Shown in pieces: positions 1-5,710 of a stretch of DNA of 7,788 bases. The translations under genes were made by a program, and so were the position numbers. The notes beneath the pieces are model-generated. The model had not been told where the DNA came from. It made no database searches and saw nothing but the letters and a program-made list of their open reading frames with translations. The stretch comes from an uncultured Verrucomicrobiota bacterium (lineage in GTDB: Bacteria > Verrucomicrobiota > Kiritimatiellia > RFP12 > UBA1067), in assembly GCA_946631535.1 (NCBI GenBank), contig CAMPAF010000133.1, positions 1 through 7,788 on the forward strand, read 5' to 3'. Numbering within the stretch: position 1 is the first letter of the stretch; each line of letters opens with the position of its first letter.

Positions 1-11
1 TAGTTGTTTCC

Positions 12-82
12 AATCATCAGAAGGCTCGGCGGTGAATTACGCAGATGCGCCCCTCAGTTCGCGTCGGCTGATGGTTTTATTT
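12..82 (+). terminator. Possible weak terminator of an unseen upstream gene
   Basis: Bases 12-20 (AATCATCAG) can pair with 68-76 (CTGATGGTT), nine pairs including one G-U, and the 3' arm runs into a T-rich stretch at 74-82. The loop of 47 bases is long for an intrinsic terminator, though it contains a tiny hairpin at 40-49. No upstream gene is visible in the window. This is a weak call based on pairing alone, and the arms may be chance. Confidence 0.15.
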
Positions 83-109
83 ACCGACGATAAAAAAATA
101 TGGTACAAT
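80..109 (+). promoter_or_regulatory. Putative sigma70-type promoter with extended -10, upstream of the hydrolase/acyltransferase operon
   Basis: A TACAAT -10 hexamer lies at 104-109, directly preceded by TGG at 101-103 in the manner of an extended -10. A fair -35 match, TTTACC at 80-85, sits 18 bases upstream. The region is much richer in A and T than the coding DNA, as expected of a promoter. Transcription would start near 116, leaving a leader of about 107 bases before the first gene. The same GGTAnAAT core recurs at 5673-5680 before the GH36 gene, which raises confidence in both. The -35 is only 4 of 6 to consensus, so the extended -10 would have to carry much of the recognition. Confidence 0.5.
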
Positions 110-205
110 ATTGCTGTCTCCGTTAAAAAGAAGTCGATGCGGCAACTTGGCTGCTCGAGAATACGCCGCAGATGACCCAAAGGTAATCTTGTTCGCAGAA
201 TCTAT

Positions 206-220
206 AGGAAGGAACTGGAG
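206..220 (+). promoter_or_regulatory. Ribosome binding site for the 937-residue protein
   Basis: A purine-rich run AGGAAGGAA (206-214) is followed by GGAG (217-220), just before the ATG at 224. The first run has the better spacing and the second is only three bases from the start codon. Together they fix the start at 224, which also begins a clean signal peptide. Confidence 0.6.
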
Positions 221-223
221 ACG

Positions 224-3037
224 ATGAAAAGATCAATTCTGGTCTTGGCCGCGGCGGTCGCGGCAAGCGCGACCCTCCCGGCGGAGATGTTCACGGTCGG
301 CGACTGGGAGCTGACGGGCGGCGGAAACGCCGCGCTGACGCTGTCGTACAAGGGGCGGAAGCTCCTCTCCGACGTGACGCTCGGCGGCTGGACGGACGGC
401 TACAAGCGCGGGACGTTCGGCGGGCGCGGGTATGCCGCGCGGCGGGAAGGGGACACGGTTACGTTCTCCAAGACCGGGCCGAACGCGAACGTGAAGCTGG
501 CCGTGACGCTCGCCAAGGGACGCGCCGCGTTCGCGATGGACGTGGACATCCTGAAGGAGTTCGGACCCGTGGAGTACGGCTTCAACATCCCACTGGACAG
601 CTTCGCCGAGAAGGACGGCTCAGTCTGGCCGATGGTGGGCCGGACATTCTGTCCGATCGAGCCCGGACGCACGTTCGAGTCCGTGGGCGGACGCCGCCTC
701 GCGTTCGAGTATCCCGACGCGCAGTACGCCTTCACGGTGCTGGAAGGCAACGACTTCGCCCTCCAGGACAGGCGTCGCCAGGAGGGCGGCAACCACGTGC
801 GCTTCATCGCGTGCAGACGGTCCACCGAGCCGTGCCGGATGTCGTGGCGGCACGAATGGACGGTCAACGAGTCGTTCGACGCCGAGACGCGCGCGCGCCG
901 CCGGATCGCCTTCGGCCACCCGCGCCAGCGGCTCGTGCCGGTGGAGTTCGCCAACCCCGGCTTCGAGGACGGGGCGGCGGGCTGGTCGCTCCCGCCGAAG
1001 GCCGCGCACGACGCCACGGTGGCGCACGGCGGAAAGGGGTCCGTGCGCCTGCGCGTGGACGACCCGAAGAAGGATTCCTGCTACGTGACGCGGCAGGTTC
1101 CGGTGAAGCCCGGCGCACGGTACCGCGCCTCCTGCTTCGTCAAGACCGAGGACGTGCGCGAGGCGGAAGGGCGGATGCCGTCCGTGGGCGCCGGCCTGAT
1201 CGTGGAGTGGGCGGACAAGGACGGCAAGTGGTGCGGCTCGGGCGAGTACGCGTGCGGCATTTACGGAACGAAGGATTGGAAGAAGGTCGAATGCCGCAAC
1301 CTGATGGCGAACCAACGCGCCGCATACGCGATCTTCTACCTGGCCGTGCGCGGCTCGGGATGCGCCTGGTTCGACGACGTGACGCTCGTCCACGACGAGG
1401 TCTCCGCCGACAAGTTCGCGCCGGCGGACGGGGCGACGCTCGCGGACAACGCGCCGTTCTTCACGTGGCGTCCGCACCGCGGCGCGCGCCGCTACACGGT
1501 GGAGCTTTCGCGCGACCCGGCGTTCGGGAAGGGGGCCGTTCGCTCCTACGACGCGGGCGGCATCGCCGAGTTCCAGCTGACCGAGCCGCTGGAGCCGGGC
1601 GAGTGGTACTGGCGGGTCTTGGCGAAGGGGTTGGAGGATCCCCAGCCGTGGCGCTTCACGCAGACGGCGCCGGTTGACCGCGACTGCCTGCCGCCGCGCA
1701 TCGTCTCGCGGGGCGCGCGCGTCTGTGCGCCTGACCAGTCCTTCGCCGTGCGCGTGAAGGAGAAGAATCCGCGTGAGATTTCCGTCGTTTTCAAGGCAAG
1801 CGGTCTCGAAGTCGCGGCGCTCCCGTATGGGGAGCCGCCGTCCCGGCGGCTTGAAGGAGACGAAGTCGAATACCGTTTCGCTCCGCCGTCGGGCGGCTGG
1901 CCGAAAGGTCTCATGGAAGGAAACCTTGTCGCGAAGGACGCGGCGGGGAACGTCGCTACGCGGCGCTTCTGGCTGCTCAACGCGCCGAAGCCGGAGAACG
2001 CGGTGGTGGTGTCGGCGGACGGACGCTACGAGCAGGACGGAAAGCGCATCTTCCCGCTCGGCATCTACGAGGTGGCGCCGAAGTACATGCAGGAGGTGCG
2101 CCGGGCGGGGTTCGACGTGGTGCACACCTACCGGTGGGAGAGCGACCAGGACGACGTGGCGTGCCGCGCCTATCTCGACGCCTGCTGGCAGGCGGACGGC
2201 CTGCGGGCGTTCATCGGCTTCGACCGCGGCACGCGCTCGCACGACGGCATCGTGCAGGGCAACTTCGCGCACATCGCGCGGCGCGTGGGCGCGCTCGCCG
2301 ACCATGCGGGGCTCTTCTGCTGGTATCTCTTCGACGAGCCGGAGATCCCCGCCCAGTTCGTCTCGCCCGACCTGCTCACGGCGCTCGCCGACCTCGTGCG
2401 CGAGCTCGACCCGTACCATCCCGTGGTAATGACGACGTGGAACGAGACCATGAACGAGTACCGCCGCACGTGGGACACGCACTGGACGCAGGCGTACGGC
2501 GACCCGGCGGGCGTGGTGCGTCAGATCGCCGAGCACCGCAAGTTCCTGAAGAACGCCTCGCCGATCACCCTGCTCGTCAACTGCAACGACCAGAAGCAGG
2601 GCGCGGCGCGGCGGAGGGGCGTCGAGCCGGATCCCGCGAAGTTCGCGCGCGACTACGACCATCTGCGCGCGTGCGCGATGCTCGGCATCGCGGAGGCGTG
2701 CAACGGCCTGTGGTGGTGGTGGTTCGCGCGGGACTGCCGCGACTACTATACGGCGGCGCAGAACCCGAAGGCGTGGGACGACCTCCGCAAGGTGGTCCGC
2801 GAGATGGTGGAGCTGCGTCCGCTCGTGAATGCCCCCGGCGCGGCGCGGAACGGCCATGCCGGAGACGCGAAGCGGCCAGTCGTCTGGTGGGCGAAGGACA
2901 TGGGCGACCGCACGGCCGTGATCGTGGTCAACACGTCCGAGAAGAGCCAGAAGGTCGACATCGACGTCAGCGGTTCCGTTGGCAAGTTGAACCTTGAGCT
3001 AGCGCGTTACGAAGTTAGGAAGCTGGAGAAGAAATAG
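224..3037 (+). CDS. Secreted multidomain protein: CBM4/9-like module, Fn3/Ig-like section and glycoside-hydrolase-like TIM barrel
   Basis: An exported protein that probably binds and may cleave a polysaccharide outside the inner membrane. Residues 1-20 form a Sec signal peptide (basic start, Ala/Leu/Val core, likely cut after LPA) with no lipobox. Residues 21-235 look beta-rich and I do not recognise them. Residues 241-390 resemble a CBM4/9-type jelly roll, opening with NPGFEDGAAGW and closing with AWFDDVTLV. Residues 398-480 are fibronectin/Ig-like (APADGATLADNAPFFTW to WYWRVLAKG). Residues 490-588 form another Ig-like domain ending KDAAGNVATRRFW. Residues 597-866 look like a TIM barrel, with a VSADGRYEQDGKRIFPLGIY entry and a WYLFDEPE motif (D704, E705, E707) where clan GH-A enzymes carry the acid/base. 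A small beta domain follows to the C-terminus. I cannot assign a confident second catalytic acid; E824 in GIAEACNGLWWWWF is one candidate, so it may be a new family or a non-catalytic binder. It leads an operon, stopping 7 bases before the acyltransferase gene. Substrate and family are unknown. Confidence 0.85.
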   Translation: MKRSILVLAAAVAASATLPAEMFTVGDWELTGGGNAALTLSYKGRKLLSDVTLGGWTDGYKRGTFGGRGYAARREGDTVTFSKTGPNANVKLAVTLAKGRAAFAMDVDILKEFGPVEYGFNIPLDSFAEKDGSVWPMVGRTFCPIEPGRTFESVGGRRLAFEYPDAQYAFTVLEGNDFALQDRRRQEGGNHVRFIACRRSTEPCRMSWRHEWTVNESFDAETRARRRIAFGHPRQRLVPVEFANPGFEDGAAGWSLPPKAAHDATVAHGGKGSVRLRVDDPKKDSCYVTRQVPVKPGARYRASCFVKTEDVREAEGRMPSVGAGLIVEWADKDGKWCGSGEYACGIYGTKDWKKVECRNLMANQRAAYAIFYLAVRGSGCAWFDDVTLVHDEVSADKFAPADGATLADNAPFFTWRPHRGARRYTVELSRDPAFGKGAVRSYDAGGIAEFQLTEPLEPGEWYWRVLAKGLEDPQPWRFTQTAPVDRDCLPPRIVSRGARVCAPDQSFAVRVKEKNPREISVVFKASGLEVAALPYGEPPSRRLEGDEVEYRFAPPSGGWPKGLMEGNLVAKDAAGNVATRRFWLLNAPKPENAVVVSADGRYEQDGKRIFPLGIYEVAPKYMQEVRRAGFDVVHTYRWESDQDDVACRAYLDACWQADGLRAFIGFDRGTRSHDGIVQGNFAHIARRVGALADHAGLFCWYLFDEPEIPAQFVSPDLLTALADLVRELDPYHPVVMTTWNETMNEYRRTWDTHWTQAYGDPAGVVRQIAEHRKFLKNASPITLLVNCNDQKQGAARRRGVEPDPAKFARDYDHLRACAMLGIAEACNGLWWWWFARDCRDYYTAAQNPKAWDDLRKVVREMVELRPLVNAPGAARNGHAGDAKRPVVWWAKDMGDRTAVIVVNTSEKSQKVDIDVSGSVGKLNLELARYEVRKLEKK

Positions 3038-3044
3038 ACGACGC

Positions 3045-4445
3045 ATGGTTTTCACGTCTCCAGTTTTCCTGGGATTGTTCCTGCCAGTGTTGTTCGCCTT
3101 TTATTTTCTGGCGAACAACACCGCCCGGCCGTACGTGCTGCTGGTTTTCAGCCTCCTGTTCTATGCGTGGGGCGAGCCGTCCGCCGTCGTGACGATGGTC
3201 GCGCTGATGGTGGTGAACTACGTGCTCGCGCGGGCTATCGCCGCCTCCGGGGAACGGAGATGGCTGGCGAAGACGCTGCTGGCCGTTGGCGTCACGGTTG
3301 ATTTGGGGGCGCTTGTCGCGTACAAGTATCTCGGGTTCCTGGCCGAGAACCTGTTGCCGGTTCTGAAGACCGTCGGACTTGGGTTCGAGGTGCCGAAGAT
3401 CGCGCTGCCGATCGGCATCTCGTTCTACGTGTTCCAGATCATCTCGTACATCGTGGACGTCTTTCGCGGCACCGTCGCGGCGCAGCGCAACCCGTTCAAG
3501 TTCATGCTGTACGTCAGCCTCTTCCCACAGCTGATCGCCGGCCCGATCGTCCGCTACGCCACGATCGCGCAGGACCTCGAGAACCGCACGGCGAACTTCG
3601 AGAACATCGTCGCGGGCATCCGCCGCTTCGCGCTGGGACTTGCGAAGAAGGTGCTTGTGGCGGACGCGATGGCGTCGATGGTGGACGTGATCTTCGCCGC
3701 GCCCGTGGAGTCGATCCCGTGCCTCTACTGCTGGTTCGGCGCGATCGCCTACACGATCCAGATCTATTTCGACTTCTCGGGGTATTCCGACATGGCCATC
3801 GGCCTCGGGCGGATGTTCAACTTCCGCTTCCTCGAGAACTTCGACCACCCGTACGGCTCGTGTTCCATCCAGGAGTTCTGGCGGCGATGGCATATCTCGC
3901 TCTCGACCTGGTTCCGCGACTACCTCTACATCCCGCTGGGCGGCAGCCGGAAGGGGAGTGTGCGCACCTACGTGAACCTGTTCGTCGTGTTCCTCCTCTG
4001 CGGCGTGTGGCACGGGGCGGCGTGGAACTTCGTCGCCTGGGGCGTCTACCACGGCATCGGGCTCGTGGCGGAGCGGTGCGGGTTCAGGAAAGTCGTTGAC
4101 CGGATGCCGAAGGTGCTGGGCAATGCCTACGTACTCCTTTTTGTCGTCGTGGGCTGGGTCCTTTTCCGCGCGCCCGACATGGGCTACGCGTGGTCGTACA
4201 TCTGCAACATGTTCGGCGGGGCCACTGCCGCGTTCACGAGCTTCAACCAATCCATCGACTTCCTCTCGCTGGACAAGCTCCTGCTGCTCCTGATCGGCTG
4301 CGTGGCGGCCTATCCTGTGTTCGACGCCGTCGCCAAGCGCACGCCGGAGGCGGTGCGCCTTGTCTGCGGCATGGCGTTCTTCGTGGTCGTGTACGTGCTG
4401 GCGATGACGTCCGCCTACAGTCCCTTCATCTATTTCCGATTCTGA
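3045..4445 (+). CDS. MBOAT-family polysaccharide O-acyltransferase (AlgI/DltB type)
   Basis: An integral inner-membrane protein of 466 residues. The AlgI/DltB family passes acyl groups, usually acetyl, from a cytoplasmic donor across the membrane to a periplasmic partner that modifies a polysaccharide. There are roughly ten to twelve hydrophobic segments. Family hallmarks occur in order: PIGISFYVFQIISYIVDVFR (122-141), FPQLIAGPIVRY (160-171), IQIYFDFSGYSDMAIGLGRM (238-257), FWRRWHISLSTWFRDYLYIP (278-297) with conserved H283, and CGVWHGAAWNF (319-329) with H323, the expected catalytic histidine. The SPFIYFRF C-terminus is also typical of the group. Length is slightly shorter than Pseudomonas AlgI but full for the family. 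The nearest Shine-Dalgarno-like run (GGAGAAG, 3025-3031) is far from the ATG and inside the previous gene, so translation may be coupled to it. The next gene encodes the expected AlgX/AlgJ-like partner, which supports an acylation role. The polysaccharide need not be alginate, and no alginate synthase is in view. Confidence 0.95.
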   Translation: MVFTSPVFLGLFLPVLFAFYFLANNTARPYVLLVFSLLFYAWGEPSAVVTMVALMVVNYVLARAIAASGERRWLAKTLLAVGVTVDLGALVAYKYLGFLAENLLPVLKTVGLGFEVPKIALPIGISFYVFQIISYIVDVFRGTVAAQRNPFKFMLYVSLFPQLIAGPIVRYATIAQDLENRTANFENIVAGIRRFALGLAKKVLVADAMASMVDVIFAAPVESIPCLYCWFGAIAYTIQIYFDFSGYSDMAIGLGRMFNFRFLENFDHPYGSCSIQEFWRRWHISLSTWFRDYLYIPLGGSRKGSVRTYVNLFVVFLLCGVWHGAAWNFVAWGVYHGIGLVAERCGFRKVVDRMPKVLGNAYVLLFVVVGWVLFRAPDMGYAWSYICNMFGGATAAFTSFNQSIDFLSLDKLLLLLIGCVAAYPVFDAVAKRTPEAVRLVCGMAFFVVVYVLAMTSAYSPFIYFRF

Positions 4446-4447
4446 GG
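4444..4447 (+). promoter_or_regulatory. Ribosome binding site that selects the ATG at 4455
   Basis: GAGG overlaps the TGA stop of the acyltransferase gene and lies seven bases before the ATG at 4455. A second ATG at 4450 is in another frame and too close to this site. The overlap of stop and binding site suggests translational coupling of the two genes. Confidence 0.5.
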
Positions 4448-4454
4448 CGATGCC

Positions 4455-5699
4455 ATGGACAAAATCCTCAAAGTTCTATTCTGCATCGTCTTCTTCGCGT
4501 GCCTTGCCGCTCCGGCGCTCTACCTGTTCGGTGCGCACGACAACTTCGTCCGCCTCTATGGTTGGGAGAAGAAGGTCACGCCGCCTTCCCTGACGGTCGA
4601 GAGCTTCAGGACGCGGCAGTACCAGGACGCCTTCACGGAGTCGTACGCGAAGCAGTTCTTCCTGCGCAGGGCCTTCCTCAAGACCGCCTACCAGATCCGC
4701 GAGTGGATGAACTCCGGGCTGTTCCACTACGGCTACAACCAGAGCATCATGGAGGGGAAGGACGAGTTCCTGTTCGAGCGCCCGTATTCGCAGTTCCACC
4801 TGCGCTGTCCGCGCCCGGCTGGACGGCAGAAATACGAAAAGGTCCTGGCCCTGTTGAAGGAGATTGATGCATACTGCACGTCGATCGGCGCGGAGTTCGT
4901 CTTTGCCACCGTCCCCGACAAGCAGCAGCTGTACCCCGAATATCTGCCGTGGTGGCACCAGCGGTTGTGGAATTACACCAACTACGACGTGCAGGGCGAG
5001 ATGGAGTCCATCTGCACGGAGGCCGGGCTCAAGGTGTACAACGGCTGCAGGTACATGCTGTCGACGAAGCCGAGATGGGAGCACTGCGTGTTCCCGCCGG
5101 CGGGGGCGCACTACAACGCCTACGGTAGCGGGCTTCTCTACGAGGGCTTTCTCGACGCCTTTGACAAGATCGGTAAGAGCAAGCTCAGGCGCAACCGCTT
5201 CGTGGGCGTGCGGCGCATCGAGGAGATGTGGTCCGTGGACGACGACATCGGCAACCTGCTGAACATCTGGTACAATCCGCGCATGGAGCGGAACGTCCAC
5301 TTCGCGCCCGTTTTCGAGCAGACGAACGTGACGATGAACGCGGGAAGCGTGATCCTCATGGGGGACTGCTACCGCGAGCAGGTGGCGAAGATCTTCCAGG
5401 ACGCGCATCTCTTCGATCCCAAGAAGATCGTGATCTCCAAGCGGCATACCGGCCAGAAACCGGAGGGATTCGTGCCCATCGTCGGCGAGCTCAAGCTGTT
5501 CATCATGGTGTTCCAGTCGTTCAACAGCGGCCGGCTCGACGAACGCTACGAGGAGATCGACCACATCTTCAAGGCGCTCAAGAAGGCCCGCGAGACGTGG
5601 GGCAAGACTTCAAGCCGTGCGCATCGGCATGGGGTTCTGCGGCCAGCCGCTTTGAAGGGCCATGAGGTTTTTGGTAGAATAGTGGCGTGCAACCTTTAA
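4455..5699 (+). CDS. AlgX/AlgJ-like SGNH-fold polysaccharide acetylation protein with altered active site
   Basis: A 414-residue protein with one N-terminal membrane helix (about 5-25) and the rest in the periplasm. Proteins of the AlgX/AlgJ group take the acyl group delivered by the MBOAT partner and place it on a polysaccharide, using a Ser-His-Asp triad in an SGNH fold. Supporting features are the FLF segment (105-107) at the fold entry, FVFATVPDKQQLYPEYLP (148-165), AHYNAYG (218-224) in place of the usual D-x-H-W block, and VILMGDCYREQ (299-309) in place of GDS. Thus the nucleophile position is C305 and the triad Asp position is G217, while H219 is kept. It may use Cys, have lost catalysis or have another role. 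The last 30 or so residues (from about 384) are basic and unlike a folded domain, and the GH36 promoter lies within their codons. It starts 9 bases after the MBOAT gene, which argues that the two proteins act together. The family call is firm from context plus motifs; the activity is open. Confidence 0.8.
   Translation: MDKILKVLFCIVFFACLAAPALYLFGAHDNFVRLYGWEKKVTPPSLTVESFRTRQYQDAFTESYAKQFFLRRAFLKTAYQIREWMNSGLFHYGYNQSIMEGKDEFLFERPYSQFHLRCPRPAGRQKYEKVLALLKEIDAYCTSIGAEFVFATVPDKQQLYPEYLPWWHQRLWNYTNYDVQGEMESICTEAGLKVYNGCRYMLSTKPRWEHCVFPPAGAHYNAYGSGLLYEGFLDAFDKIGKSKLRRNRFVGVRRIEEMWSVDDDIGNLLNIWYNPRMERNVHFAPVFEQTNVTMNAGSVILMGDCYREQVAKIFQDAHLFDPKKIVISKRHTGQKPEGFVPIVGELKLFIMVFQSFNSGRLDERYEEIDHIFKALKKARETWGKTSSRAHRHGVLRPAALKGHEVFGRIVACNL
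5652..5680 (+). promoter_or_regulatory. Putative sigma70-type promoter for the GH36 gene, inside the upstream coding region
   Basis: TTGAAG at 5652-5657 and TAGAAT at 5675-5680 are separated by exactly 17 bases, the ideal spacing. TTGG stands just before the -10, echoing the TGG before the first promoter. Transcription would start about 5687, giving a short leader of about 24 bases that holds the ribosome binding site. It lies in the final codons of the AlgX-like gene, in a patch with more A and T than its surroundings. It suggests the GH36 gene can be expressed apart from the acylation genes. Confidence 0.55.
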
Positions 5700-5704
5700 A
5701 GGAG
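5698..5704 (+). promoter_or_regulatory. Ribosome binding site for the GH36 gene
   Basis: AAAGGAG lies six bases before the ATG at 5711, the strongest Shine-Dalgarno match in the window, and it overlaps the TAA stop of the AlgX-like gene. The spacing favours 5711 over the in-frame ATG at 5717. Confidence 0.75.
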
Positions 5705-5710
5705 ACAACT

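Noticed and set aside
620..2857. A 745-codon open frame on the - strand opposite the first gene
   Set aside because: Its translation is a low-complexity mix of Arg, Val, His and Ala with no domain, and it mirrors the GC-rich third positions of the + strand gene, which has a signal peptide and recognisable modules. It is a shadow frame.
3015..4250. A 411-codon - strand frame opposite the MBOAT gene
   Set aside because: The + strand carries unmistakable MBOAT motifs; the reverse frame is charged and repetitive with no hydrophobic pattern.
4450..4452. ATG just before the AlgX-like start
   Set aside because: It is out of frame with the membrane helix and too close to the GAGG site; the frame from 4455 gives the full protein.
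4476..5564. A 362-codon - strand frame opposite the AlgX-like gene
   Set aside because: Same shadow pattern; no ribosome binding site or domain, and the + frame fits the operon.
5628..5672. Possible intrinsic terminator: CATGG/CCATG arms with an inner GCGG/CCGC stem, then a five-T run at 5668-5672
   Set aside because: The stem is broken by two unequal internal loops, three bases separate it from the T run, and it overlaps a better-supported promoter and an open coding frame.
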